From NCBI GenBank assembly GCA_016715765.1, contig JADJZJ010000015.1:20095-84094 (forward strand): a stretch of 64,000 nucleotides of DNA, read 5' to 3'. The notes beneath the pieces were generated by a model. The model had not been told where the DNA came from, searched no databases, and saw only the letters and a list, made by a program, of their open reading frames with translations. Below are positions 18,268-26,722 of this stretch, in pieces. Origin of the DNA: Opitutaceae bacterium. GTDB taxonomy: Bacteria > Verrucomicrobiota > Verrucomicrobiia > Opitutales > Opitutaceae. The stretch's first letter is position 1. Every line of letters starts with the position of its first letter. A program made the position numbers and the translations under genes.

Positions 18268-19735
18268 GCAGCGGAGCCGGTTCGGGCGAGCGGCATGAAG
18301 AAATCGGGAAGATGCCGAGCACGGAGAGCACGGCGGTCAGGCAGAGGGGATCACCATCGGCGGGGCCTCGCCCTGGTGATGCCGCGGGCCGGGCCGAAGA
18401 ACGCCTGGTAGACGACCGGGGCGAAGTAGGCGGTGTTGAGCAGCGTGCTGGCGATCAGGACGACGAGGATGCCGATCGAGCCGGCATCGAGGGCGCCGAC
18501 GAGGAGGTAGAGCTTGGTGATGAAGCCGCCGACGGGCGGGACACCGATCATGCCGAGGGCGGCGAGAGCAAAGGCGCCGAAGGTCCACGGCATCGCGCGG
18601 CCGAGGCCGCTCATCTCGGAGATGTTCTTCTTGTGCGAGGCGACGTAGATCGCGCCGGCGCAGAAGAAGAGGGTGATCTTGGCGAAGGCGTGGTTGGCGA
18701 TGTGGACGAGGCCGCCCGAGACGGCGGTCGGCGTGAGCAGGGCGACGCCGAGGATGATGTACGAGAGCTGGCTGACCGTGGAGTAGGCGAGCCGCAGCTT
18801 CAGGTTGTCCTTGCTCAGGGCGATGACCGACGCGACGAGGATCGTGATGGAGACGAAGTAGGCGGTGGGGAGCCCGAGGTTGAGGTCGTGCATGCAGTCC
18901 ACGCCGAAGATGTAGAGCATCACGCGCACCGTGGAGAACACGCCGACCTTCACGACCGCGACGGCATGGAGCAGGGCGCTGACCGGCGTGGGGGCGACCA
19001 TGGCGCCGGGCAGCCAGTGGTGGAAGGGCATGATGCCGTTCTTCGCGAAACCGATCAGGCAGCAGACGTAGAGGATGGTGACGACGCCGTTGTGCACGGC
19101 GGCGGGGATGATGCCGGTGCTGGCGTTGTTGGCGAAGTCGAGCGTGCCGGAGAGCACGTAGATCAGCACCATCGCCGGCAGGATGAACGCCTTGGCGGTG
19201 GTGGTGAGGTAGGTCAGGTATTTGCGGCCGCCCTCGTAACCCTCCTCATCCTGGTGGTGGGCGACGAGCGGGTAGGTCGAGACGCTGACGATCTCGTAGA
19301 ACAGATACAGGGTGAGCAGGTTGTCGGCGAAGGCGCAGCCGATGGCGCCGAAGAGGGCGAGGGCGAAGCAGGCGCTGAACCGGGTTTGGGCATGTTCATG
19401 CAGGCTGCGCATGTAGCCAGCGGAGTAGAAGACGGTCAGCACCCACAGGAGCGAGGCGATGACGGCGAAGATCATCGACAGAGCATCGGCACGGAGCGGG
19501 ACAGCTCGGGGAACGGCGGGAAGAGCTCGAAGAGGGTGAAGTGCAGCGTAGTGCCGCCGCGGACGGCCGGCACGAGCGAGGCGACGAGACCGAAGAGGGT
19601 CACCGCGGCGACGAGGGAGACGGTTTCGCGGAGGTTGGGCTTCTTCCCGGTCGCCATGACGAGGCCGGCGCCGACGAGCGGCGCGAGCAGGGCGAGGAGG
19701 AGACGGATGTCGTGGGCGCCGGGATCCGGTTCATG
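18264..19735 (-). CDS. MrpD-like proton/cation antiporter subunit (frameshifted)
   Basis: A polytopic proton-conducting transporter subunit of about 490 residues. Visible are TLYLFYEIVSVSTYPLV (pump Glu), KNGIMPFHHWLPGAMVAPTP, LLHAVAVVKVGVFSTVRVM (pump Lys), LRLAYSTVSQLSYIILG and HIANHAFAKITLFFCAGAIY. It is closest in feel to monovalent cation/H+ antiporter subunit D. Frames must change near 19725 (start), 19495, 18370, 18340 and 18285. The repaired C-terminus reads DFFMPLARTGSAA and ends at 18264 in an ATGA overlap with the next gene. It follows nuoK directly, where nuoL normally stands. Confidence 0.78.
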
Positions 19736-19738
19736 GCG

Positions 19739-20065
19739 TCAGCCCTTGAGCTCGTTGAGCTCCGCGGGGGTGATGGAGCGGTAGTTGCGGTAGACCGCGA
19801 TGATGATGCTGAGGGCGACGGCCACCTCGGCGGCGGCGATGCCCATGATGAAGAGGACGAAAATCTGGCCGGCGGCGGGGTCGGGAGCGAAGAAACGGTT
19901 CGCCGCCATGAGGTTCAGGGAGGCCGCGGCGAAGATGATTTCGCCGGCGATCAGCATGCCGATGAGCGTGCGACGGCGGAGCAGGCCGTAGATGCCGATG
20001 GCGAGGAGCAGGGCGGCGAGGACGAGGTAGATCGCGGGTTGCTGGTGAATCTGGAGGAGTTTCAT
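19739..20065 (-). CDS. nuoK: Complex I subunit NuoK, cluster 1
   Basis: A 108-residue three-helix membrane subunit. The conserved intramembrane glutamates are present: LIGMLIAGEIIFAAASLNLMA and FIMGIAAAEVAVALSIII. Length and helix spacing match the family (about 100 residues), with a slightly long N-terminus (MKLLQIHQQPAIYLV). It relays protons in the membrane arm between NuoA/J/H and the antiporter subunits. It overlaps nuoJ by four bases (ATGA). Intact. Confidence 0.93.
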   Translation of the reverse strand: MKLLQIHQQPAIYLVLAALLLAIGIYGLLRRRTLIGMLIAGEIIFAAASLNLMAANRFFAPDPAAGQIFVLFIMGIAAAEVAVALSIIIAVYRNYRSITPAELNELKG

Positions 20066-20613
20066 GGCGGTCCGGGGTGGGGTGGCGGGCCGCCGCGGGC
20101 GATGACCAGGGCGCCGAGGATGGCGACCAGCAGCACGAGCGAGATGGCCTCGAAGGCGAGGCTGTAGGTCGTGAGGAGGGAGGCGCCGAGGGCGGCGACG
20201 GAGCCGTCATTGACGCGCTCGATCGGTGCGTCCGGCCAGGGACCGGCGAGGGCCAGCCGCGCCAGGCCGCCGCCGATGAGCAGGGCGATCAAAATGGCGA
20301 CGGCGCCCCACCAGTGGCCGGATCGCACGGGTTGCGTGGAGGGCGACTCGTCGGGTTCGGCCATCATGACGGCGAAGACGATGGTGACGCAGACGGCCCC
20401 GACGTAGATCAGGATTTCCATCAGGGCGAGGAAGGGGCTGTTGAGGAAATAGTAGAGCCCGGCGAGGCCGATGCAGCAGATCATGAGTCCGGCGACGCCG
20501 CGGATGATGCGCGTGGTGAGGACGGCGATCAGGGCGCCGGCGAGGGTGAGTCCCACGGCCAGGGCGAAGATCGCCAGGACGAGCCAGTCGGTGAAGGGGA
20601 GAGTGGTGGTCAT
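20062..20613 (-). CDS. nuoJ: Complex I subunit NuoJ, cluster 1
   Basis: A 183-residue membrane subunit with five hydrophobic segments. The signature region ALMEILIYVGAVCVTIVFAVMM, around the third helix, is characteristic of NuoJ, including the Glu and the pi-bulge Tyr-Val-Gly. It belongs to the membrane arm connecting the quinone module to the pumps. Its ATG overlaps the predicted stop of nuoI and its end overlaps the nuoK start by four bases. The C-terminal tail (ARGGPPPHPGPP) is Pro/Gly-rich. Intact. Confidence 0.92.
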   Translation of the reverse strand: MTTTLPFTDWLVLAIFALAVGLTLAGALIAVLTTRIIRGVAGLMICCIGLAGLYYFLNSPFLALMEILIYVGAVCVTIVFAVMMAEPDESPSTQPVRSGHWWGAVAILIALLIGGGLARLALAGPWPDAPIERVNDGSVAALGASLLTTYSLAFEAISLVLLVAILGALVIARGGPPPHPGPP

Positions 20614-21202
20614 GGCGCTTGGGGGGGGGCGGGCGGGCAGCCAGCCCCGGTTGGCGGCGTTGGTCGGCGATTTGCGTGGTCACGCCGGCTGAAGGCGGGC
20701 GGGGCGGCCGGCGGCGGCGCGGGGGACCGGCGGGTGGGATGCGGGACCATTGCGCGGCCTCGGCTTCGACCTTTTGGTAGAGGTCCATCTTGGAGAAGTC
20801 TTCGCGGTTGCGGCTGACCACGTTGTAGTCCTTGGAGAACTCGATCGCGCCGCTGGGGCAGGCCTCGACGCAGGAGCCGCAGAGGCTGCAGGTCGTGAAA
20901 TCGAGCATGTATTTCGAGACGGACTTGCGCTTGTCGCCCTCGCGCTTGAGGCCGTCGAGGTCGATGCACCCGCTGGGGCAGGCGCGCTCGCAGATCGTGC
21001 AGGCGGTGCAGAGCGGCTTGCCGGTGGCCGGGTCCAGCACGAGCTTGATGTGGCCGCGGAAGCGCGGGGGCATCGGGAGCGTATCGTGCGGGTATTGGAC
21101 CGTGATGTTGGGCTGGGCGGCTTCGCGCGCGGTGATGCGCATGCCGATGAGGAGGCTCTTGAAGCCGTTGGCGACGTCCCGGATGGCGGAGAAAAGGCTC
21201 AT
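20610..21202 (-). CDS. nuoI: Complex I subunit NuoI, cluster 1 (two 4Fe-4S), C-terminus disturbed
   Basis: The ferredoxin-like subunit carrying clusters N6a and N6b. Both CX2CX2CX3CP motifs are present: LCTACTICERACPSGCI and CSLCGSCVEACPSGAIEF. The N-terminal amphipathic membrane-surface helix (MSLFSAIRDVANGFKSLLIG) is typical. After EAAQWSRIPPAG the sequence becomes Pro/Arg-rich because a REP-like element (20637-20700) lies in the coding end. The uncorrected frame would run far into nuoJ; a frameshift near 20740 gives a stop at 20610 that overlaps the nuoJ ATG (ATGA), as at other junctions here. The core is sound and the last 45 residues are not. Confidence 0.85.
20637..20700. repeat. REP-like element inside the 3' end of nuoI
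   Basis: About 64 bases beginning GCAGCCAGCCCCGGTTGGCG and ending CACGCCGGCTGAAGGCGGG. They align with 23921-23993 inside nuoC over almost the whole length, with several one-base gaps in this copy. The core hairpin is GCCGGCTGAAGG(C)CGGC. Confidence 0.7.
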
Positions 21203-21218
21203 GGTGTGAGTGGGTCGG

Positions 21219-22238
21219 TTACCGGAAGAGCAGGGGAATCTTCAGCATCGCGCCGGTCAGCAGGAGCGTGACCAGCGAGACGGGAATGAGGATCTTCCAG
21301 GAGAGGTTGAGCAGGCTGTAGAATTGCGTGCGGGGGAAGGTCCACCGGATCCAGATGACCGTGGAGATGAGGGCGTAGACCTTGAGGAGGAACCAGCCGA
21401 GGCCCCAGAGTCCGCCGGAGAGGTAGCCGATCGGGCTCTGCCAGCCGCCGAGGAACAGCACGGTGGCGAGGCAGCAGCCGACGACGATGTTGGCGTACTC
21501 GGCCATGAAGAAGACGCCGAAGCCCATGCCGCCGTATTCGGTGAAGGCGCCGGCGACCAGCTCGCTCTCGGCCTCGGCCATGTCGAAGGGCGCGCGGTTG
21601 GTTTCGGCGAGCATGCAGGTGAAGAAGATCACGAACGTGACCGGCATCAGCGGGTTGACCCAGACCTTGAAGAGGTTCCAGTGCCAGAAGCCGCCGCCCT
21701 GCTGGACGATGATTTCCTGCAGGTTCATCGTGCCCGAGACCATCAGCATGGTGATGACGACGAGCAGCATGGGGATCTCGTAGGCGACGCTCTGGGAGAC
21801 GACGCGGGCGGCGGAGATGATCGAGTACTTGTTGCGCGAGGCCCAGCCGCCGAGCATGAGGGCCATGACGTTGATCGAGCCGAAGGAGAAGACGAAGAGC
21901 AGGCCGATGTTGAGGTTGCGCGCGACGAGCGAGTCGGAGAACGGGATCGTCGCCAGGCACATCAGCGGCGGGGCCATGACCATCAGCGGCGCGGCGCGGA
22001 AGAGCAGGGAGTCGGTGCCCGGCGGGACCATGACCTGCTTGGCGAGCAGCTTGATGCCGTCCGCGAAGGGCTGCATCCAGCCACCCCAGCCGGCCTCGTT
22101 GGGACCGGGCCGGCGCTGGATGCGGCCGGCGCCCTTGCGCTCGGCGAGCACGAGGTAGGCCGCGTTGCCTCCGACGAAGGCACAGATGCCGACCAGGTAT
22201 ACGAGGATGCGGATCGGCTCTAGTTCGAGGAAGCTCAT
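21219..22238 (-). CDS. nuoH: Complex I subunit NuoH, cluster 1
   Basis: A 339-residue, eight-helix membrane subunit that forms the quinone chamber with NuoB and NuoD. Diagnostic stretches are RIQRRPGPNEAGWGGWMQP, ADGIKLLAKQ, and AETNRAPFDMAEAESELVAG with GAFTEYGG, the charged loop lining the quinone site. The start MSFLELEPIRILVYL at 22238 is right for the family. It is open upstream into a poly-G tract (22257-22366) whose translation is poly-proline, so any longer N-terminus is not credible. The sequence before the ATG could read GFLP-stop with TGA overlapping ATG, hinting at a lost upstream gene. Confidence 0.93.
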   Translation of the reverse strand: MSFLELEPIRILVYLVGICAFVGGNAAYLVLAERKGAGRIQRRPGPNEAGWGGWMQPFADGIKLLAKQVMVPPGTDSLLFRAAPLMVMAPPLMCLATIPFSDSLVARNLNIGLLFVFSFGSINVMALMLGGWASRNKYSIISAARVVSQSVAYEIPMLLVVITMLMVSGTMNLQEIIVQQGGGFWHWNLFKVWVNPLMPVTFVIFFTCMLAETNRAPFDMAEAESELVAGAFTEYGGMGFGVFFMAEYANIVVGCCLATVLFLGGWQSPIGYLSGGLWGLGWFLLKVYALISTVIWIRWTFPRTQFYSLLNLSWKILIPVSLVTLLLTGAMLKIPLLFR

Positions 22239-22256
22239 GGCAGAAAACCCCCCCGT

Positions 22257-22366
<110 letters not shown>

Positions 22367-22375
22367 ACGACGTTT

Positions 22376-23518
22376 TCATCGGTCGATGTCCGGAATGACG
22401 AGGTCGAGGCTTCCCATCATGGCGAGGGCGTCGGGGAGGATCATGCCCTTGCTGGCCTCCTCGTAGAGGCTGAGGTTGGAGAATGAGGGCGTGCGCAGCT
22501 TGACGCGGTAGGGCGTGTCCTTGCCGTCGCTGACGATGCGCACCATGAAGCGGCCGCGGGCGGCCTCGACGGCGTAGCAGGTGTCGCCGGGCGGAAGCTT
22601 GAGCACGCGGGGGACCTTGGGGGCCATGACCGGGCCGGCGGTGATGCCGTCGAGGGCCTGCTCGATGATGCGGAGGCTTTGCTCCATCTCGTCCATGCGC
22701 ACGAGGTAGCGGGCCATGGAATCGCACTCGGGATAGGTCGGGATCTTGAAGTCGAACCGCGGGTAGATCGAATAGGGCTCGGCCCGGCGGACGTCGTAGG
22801 CGACACCGGCGCCGCGAATGACCGGGCCGGTGGCGCCGTACTTGCGGCAGAGTTCGGCGCTGATCTCGCCGATGTCGGTGAGGCGCTTGCGGAGGATGAT
22901 GTTGTCGGTGACGAGGTCCCGGTACATCTTCAGCCGCGGCTGCATGTGCTTCACGAAGTCGCGCGTGCCGTTGAGGAAGGCGTCGTCGGCATCGTTGCAG
23001 AGCCCGCCGAAGCGGTAGTAGCAGTAGGTCAGCCGGGCGCCGCACAGGCCCTCGAGCAGGTCGAGGATCTTTTCGCGGTCGTCGAAGGCGTAGAGGATCG
23101 GCGTGAAGCCGCCCAGGTCGAGCAGCAGGGCGCCCCACCAGACCATGTGGCTGGAGATGCGGTTCAGCTCGGAGGTGATGACGCGGATGTACTCGGCGCG
23201 GATGGGCACCTCGATCTTGGCGGCCCGCTCCACGGCACCCACGAAGGCGTGGGTGTAGTGCATGGCCGAGAGGTAATCGATGCGGCTGGTGTTGGGCAGG
23301 AACTTGGCGTAGGTGCGGTTCTCGCCCATCTTCTCGTGCATCCGGTGGATGTAGCCGATGATGGGTTCGGCGCGCTGGATCCATTCGCCGTCCATCGTCA
23401 TCAGCACGCGGAGCACGCCGTGGGCGGCCGGGTGCTGCGGACCGAGGTTGAGCACGAAGGTCTCGTGCGGCGCATGATCCGGGGAGTCGGCGGCCAGGGA
23501 TTCCTTGGAGGTGATCAC
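22376..23518 (-). CDS. nuoD: Complex I subunit NuoD, cluster 1
   Basis: The 49-kDa-type subunit that binds quinone. It has 380 residues and begins after a short leader with NLGPQHPAAHGVLRVLMTMDG, which contains the quinone-binding His. IGYIHRMHEKMGENRTY follows, then GGFTPILYAFDDREKILDLLE, and the C-terminus SLDLVIPDIDR matches the family. Intact. It overlaps nuoC by four bases at its start; its stop overlaps another ATG (MKTSS) leading into the poly-G tract. It is clearly divergent from the NuoD of cluster 2. Confidence 0.95.
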   Translation of the reverse strand: MITSKESLAADSPDHAPHETFVLNLGPQHPAAHGVLRVLMTMDGEWIQRAEPIIGYIHRMHEKMGENRTYAKFLPNTSRIDYLSAMHYTHAFVGAVERAAKIEVPIRAEYIRVITSELNRISSHMVWWGALLLDLGGFTPILYAFDDREKILDLLEGLCGARLTYCYYRFGGLCNDADDAFLNGTRDFVKHMQPRLKMYRDLVTDNIILRKRLTDIGEISAELCRKYGATGPVIRGAGVAYDVRRAEPYSIYPRFDFKIPTYPECDSMARYLVRMDEMEQSLRIIEQALDGITAGPVMAPKVPRVLKLPPGDTCYAVEAARGRFMVRIVSDGKDTPYRVKLRTPSFSNLSLYEEASKGMILPDALAMMGSLDLVIPDIDR

Positions 23519-24045
23519 GGCTGATAATCCTTTCGCAGCGGATGGAAGTCGGCGTCCTCGGGGAGGAGAAACGGCTTCAGGTTGGGGTGGCCGGCGAACC
23601 GGATGCCGAAAAAGTCATGTGTCTCCCGCTCGTGCCAGTTGGCGCCGGGGAAGACCGGGGAGATCGTGGGCAGCTCGGGCTCGGCGCGGGGCACGCGCGT
23701 GCGGACCACGGCGCGCACGGGCTCGGTCGGGTGGAAGAAGTCGTAGACGATCTCCATCTCGTTCTGGGCGATCCAGTCGACGCCTGTGACGGCATCGATG
23801 GCGAAACCTTCGCGGTCCATGATCTCAGCGGCGGTGACGACGTCGGCGGGGGCGACGGTGGCATCGAAGTCAAAGCCACGCGTGGCGTGGGTGACGGGAA
23901 GGGGGGCGGAGGGCTGGGCTGCAGCCAGCTCTGGTTTGGCGGCGTCGGTCGGCGGATTGGGCGTGGTGAGCGCCGGCTGAAGGCCGGCGCTACGCTTCGT
24001 GAGCTCGACGAAGAGCCCGGTGAGACGTTCGACGGAGGTTTTCAT
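23515..24045 (-). CDS. nuoC: Complex I subunit NuoC, cluster 1, with repeat-derived linker
   Basis: The 30-kDa-type subunit of 176 residues. The signature HERETHDFFGIRFAGHP, followed by LLPEDADFHPLRKDYQP, is canonical. The N-terminus is odd: MKTSVERLTGLFVELTKRSA is followed by about 30 Pro/Ala/Thr-rich residues (ALTTPNPPTDAAKPELAAAQ and on), encoded by a REP-like element at 23921-23993. The first residues align poorly with usual NuoC. The insertion keeps the frame, so the subunit is probably functional with a flexible linker. It overlaps nuoB and nuoD by four bases each. Confidence 0.9.
   Translation of the reverse strand: MKTSVERLTGLFVELTKRSAGLQPALTTPNPPTDAAKPELAAAQPSAPLPVTHATRGFDFDATVAPADVVTAAEIMDREGFAIDAVTGVDWIAQNEMEIVYDFFHPTEPVRAVVRTRVPRAEPELPTISPVFPGANWHERETHDFFGIRFAGHPNLKPFLLPEDADFHPLRKDYQP
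23921..23993. repeat. REP-like element inside nuoC coding sequence
   Basis: It starts GCAGCCAGCTCTGGTTTGGC and ends with the hairpin CGCCGGCTGAAGGCCGGCG followed by CTAC. On the minus strand it reads GTAG + CGCCGGCCTTCAGCCGGCG, the same form as the hairpin at 27240-27260. Its homologue lies in nuoI at 20637-20700. Confidence 0.8.
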
Positions 24046-24575
24046 TCCTTCAGTTTGGCGACCGGGAAGCGGCGCTTGCCGGTGATTTTCTCTTCAAGTT
24101 GCAAGATCCCCTCGATCAGCGCTTCCGGACGCGGCGGGCAGCCGGGCACGTAGACATCGACGGGGAAGAGCTTGTCGACGCCCTCGACGACGGCGTACTG
24201 GCCCTCGAACTTGAAGGGGCCGCCGGAGAGGGCGCAGTTGCCCATGGCGATGACCCACTTGGGTTCCAGCATCTGGTCGTAGAGCAGCTTCACCGCCGGG
24301 GCCATTTTCTTGTTCACCGTGCCGGCGACGATCATGACGTCGGCCTGGCGCGGGGAGGGGCGGAAGACCTCGGCGCCGAAGCGGGAGAGGTCAAAGCGGG
24401 CCATGCCGGCGGCCATCATCTCGATGGCGCAGCAGGCGAGGCCGAAGGTGAGGGGCCAGAGGGAGTTGGCGCGACCGAGGGCGAGCAGGTCGTCGAGTTT
24501 GGCGAACCGGACGATTTGCGAGCACTCGACGGGAATCTCCGAGGGTGTGGTGGAGGGGTTCAGTGGCGTTTCCAT
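24042..24575 (-). CDS. nuoB: Complex I subunit NuoB, cluster 1
   Basis: A 177-residue subunit carrying cluster N2, the last Fe-S centre before quinone. The ligand cysteines are in LTFGLACCAIEMMAAG (adjacent pair), AMGNCALSGGPF and YVPGCPPRPEALIEG. RFGAEVFRPSPRQADVMIV is also typical. The N-terminal 30 residues are variable, as usual. Intact; it overlaps nuoA by 16 bases and nuoC by four. Expected to sit at the junction of membrane and peripheral arms. Confidence 0.96.
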   Translation of the reverse strand: METPLNPSTTPSEIPVECSQIVRFAKLDDLLALGRANSLWPLTFGLACCAIEMMAAGMARFDLSRFGAEVFRPSPRQADVMIVAGTVNKKMAPAVKLLYDQMLEPKWVIAMGNCALSGGPFKFEGQYAVVEGVDKLFPVDVYVPGCPPRPEALIEGILQLEEKITGKRRFPVAKLKE

Positions 24576-24946
24576 TCGAAGACTCCTTTTTTCCAGGCGT
24601 AGACGATGACGAGGGACAGGATGCCCACGAAGATGACCAGTTCGACGAAGTCACGGATGACGAACAGGCGGCCATAGACGAGGGCAACGGGGAAGAGGAA
24701 CAGGACGTCGACGGCGAAGGCGACGAAGACCAGGGCGTAGAGGTAGTAAACGGCGCTGTAGCGGATCCAGGCGTCGCCGATCGGTTCCATGCCGCACTCG
24801 ATGGCCTGGCCGGTCTTGTCGAGGGTGTTGCGGGTCCAGCGCGGGGCCAGAAAGTAGACGATGATGAACGGACCGAGCGCAAAGGCCAACCCGCCGGCGC
24901 AGAACGCGATAATGTAGATCAGGTCGCCTGAAAGAACGTCATTCAT
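24560..24946 (-). CDS. nuoA: Complex I subunit NuoA, cluster 1
   Basis: A 128-residue three-helix membrane subunit and the first gene of the cluster. The signature ECGMEPIGDAWIRYSAVYYL in the first loop and FVAFAVDVLFLFPVALVYG in the second helix (conserved Asp/Glu region) are clear. The C-terminus YAWKKGVFEWKRH is typical. The upstream 350 bases carry a REP pair and the presumed promoter. Intact. Confidence 0.95.
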   Translation of the reverse strand: MNDVLSGDLIYIIAFCAGGLAFALGPFIIVYFLAPRWTRNTLDKTGQAIECGMEPIGDAWIRYSAVYYLYALVFVAFAVDVLFLFPVALVYGRLFVIRDFVELVIFVGILSLVIVYAWKKGVFEWKRH

Positions 24947-25300
24947 GGATGCAAACGGCCAAGCTCATCGGGTGGGTGGTGTGGGTGGAAGCCCATGATG
25001 ACAGGGAATGCGTGGTTCGGCATCGCACGCCTTGCCGTTCAATCCGCATTTATTGCGCTGGGGTCGGATGCGACCATTTCCCGAGTGAAAAACCTCGCCA
25101 AAACACCCCCGGAAACCGCCGGGCGCATTAGCAGCCATTATCTTCGCGGGACGTTAGGAAAAATTGTAGGGCTGGACCTTGGTCCAGCCTCGAATGTCTT
25201 CCGTGCCTCGCAGCGATAAAGGCTGCACCAAGGTGCAGCCCTACAGGTCGAAGTGGCAAATGACGCCCAGACTGACAATCGGGGAATGGAAACCCCTGCA
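24947..25300. other. Intergenic region upstream of nuo cluster 1, with a REP pair
   Basis: It holds a REP-type inverted pair at 25166-25244 (GTAGGGCTGGACCTTGGTCC mirrored by CAAGGTGCAGCCCTAC) between the GltD-like gene and nuoA. The stretch 24947-25165 shows no gene and presumably contains the nuoA promoter. I could not pick a firm -35/-10 pair. Confidence 0.5.
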
Positions 25301-26722
25301 TCACCCCAACGGCTTGCGCGTCCCAACATATGCCTCGATGCCCTCAACCGCCATCCGCGCATCGCGCACGGCGGCCAGGGCGGTGCAGGGTCCGCGGACG
25401 AGGTCGCCGCCGGCGAAGACCCCGGGCAGGCTGGTCATCTGCCGGGCGTTGACCTTGATTTCGCCGTGCTCCCCGAGGTCGAGCAGCCGGGACGGACTCG
25501 TGGGCGGAGGAGGGGCGGGATCGAAACCCAAGGCCAGAAACACCACGTCGGCGGAGAGGATGTAACTGTCCCCCGCCTTGATCTCAAACGGCCGGCGGCC
25601 TTCGGGATCGGGCGCACCCATTGAGGTGCGGGCGAGTTGCAGGCCGGTGACACCGCCGGCGGCCTGAGCAAGAATTGCGACCGGGGTGGCTTGGAAAATG
25701 AAACGGACGCCCTCCTCAACCGCGGCTTCGTAGTCACGGCGCATGCACGGCAGGCTGCCGGCATCGCGGCGGTAGACCACGGTGGTCTCGGCCGCGCCGC
25801 GCCGGATCGCCGTGCGGGCGCAGTCAATGGCCGTGTCGCCGCCGCCGATCACGACAACGCGCCGGCCGCCGACGAGCAGCTTGCTGCCGGGGTGATCAAC
25901 GCCCGCCTGGAGCAGAAACGGCACGGCCTGGTGTACGCCGTTCAGATCGGCGCCGGGCAGGGCCAGAGACCGCGGCACCTTGGCGCCAAACGCGAGATAT
26001 ACCGCATCGAAGCGCTGCAGCAGTGCCGGGAGGGCGGTTTCCTCGGCGTAGGGGGTGCCAAGTTCGAACACCACGCCCTGCTGGCGCAGGAGTTCGACCC
26101 GGCGCTGGACGATCGAGCGCTCCAGATGAAATTCCGGTGTGCCGTAGACCAGCAACCCGCCCGGCAGTTCGCGCCGGTCGAAGATCGTCACGGCAAACCC
26201 GCGGCGGATGAGTCCGTCCGCACAGGCGAGCCCACCGGGTCCGGCCCCCGCGATGGCGACGTGCCGGCCGTTGGGCGGGGCGACGCTGGGCTTCACGATG
26301 CCGTGGGTGAAGGCGTATTCGTTGAGGAATTGCTCCACCGCCCAGATGGAGACCGGCTGTGCCTGGCCGCTGATGAGGCACTGCGCCTCGCAGAGATGGT
26401 CCGCCGGGCAGACCCGCGCGCAGATTTCCGGCAGGTTGTTGCCGGAGTGCAGGGCGGCCGCCGCTTCCGCGAAATGGCCCTCGGCGGTCAGGGCCAGCCA
26501 TTCGGGGATGTTGGTGCCGAGCGGGCAGCCGGCCACGCAGGTCGGCTCGGGACATTGCACGCAGCGACTGGCCTGCTCGCGGGCCTCGACCTCGTCGTAG
26601 AAGCCGTAGATTTCCAGAAAGTCGGCAATGCGGTCGTGGGCGGAGCGCTTCGCGGGATCCTTCCGCGACAAAGTCGTCCACGCGTGTCTGGCATCGAATG
26701 CAGACGTCGTTTGATCGCTCAT
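25301..26722 (-). CDS. GltD-like NAD(P)-dependent Fe-S flavoprotein (stand-alone)
   Basis: A 473-residue protein of the glutamate synthase small-subunit/NfnB type. The N-terminal Fe-S domain has CVQCPEPTCVAGCPLGTNIP and ICARVCPADHLCEAQC, enough Cys for two 4Fe-4S clusters. The FAD-binding motif is VAIAGAGPGGLACADGL and the NAD(P) motif VVVIGGGDTAIDCARTAIRR. The C-terminal FAD clamp is LPGVFAGGDLVRGP. No gltB or nfnA is adjacent. Its position between korAB/ferredoxin and nuo cluster 1 suggests exchange of electrons between ferredoxin and NAD(P)H, but a GltD partner encoded elsewhere is equally possible. Confidence 0.85.
   Translation of the reverse strand: MSDQTTSAFDARHAWTTLSRKDPAKRSAHDRIADFLEIYGFYDEVEAREQASRCVQCPEPTCVAGCPLGTNIPEWLALTAEGHFAEAAAALHSGNNLPEICARVCPADHLCEAQCLISGQAQPVSIWAVEQFLNEYAFTHGIVKPSVAPPNGRHVAIAGAGPGGLACADGLIRRGFAVTIFDRRELPGGLLVYGTPEFHLERSIVQRRVELLRQQGVVFELGTPYAEETALPALLQRFDAVYLAFGAKVPRSLALPGADLNGVHQAVPFLLQAGVDHPGSKLLVGGRRVVVIGGGDTAIDCARTAIRRGAAETTVVYRRDAGSLPCMRRDYEAAVEEGVRFIFQATPVAILAQAAGGVTGLQLARTSMGAPDPEGRRPFEIKAGDSYILSADVVFLALGFDPAPPPPTSPSRLLDLGEHGEIKVNARQMTSLPGVFAGGDLVRGPCTALAAVRDARMAVEGIEAYVGTRKPLG

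Noticed and set aside
13316..19735. Cluster 1 antiporter genes as true pseudogenes
   Set aside because: All catalytic and structural motifs survive between the breaks and no substitution decay is seen; similar breaks affect unrelated genes across the window.
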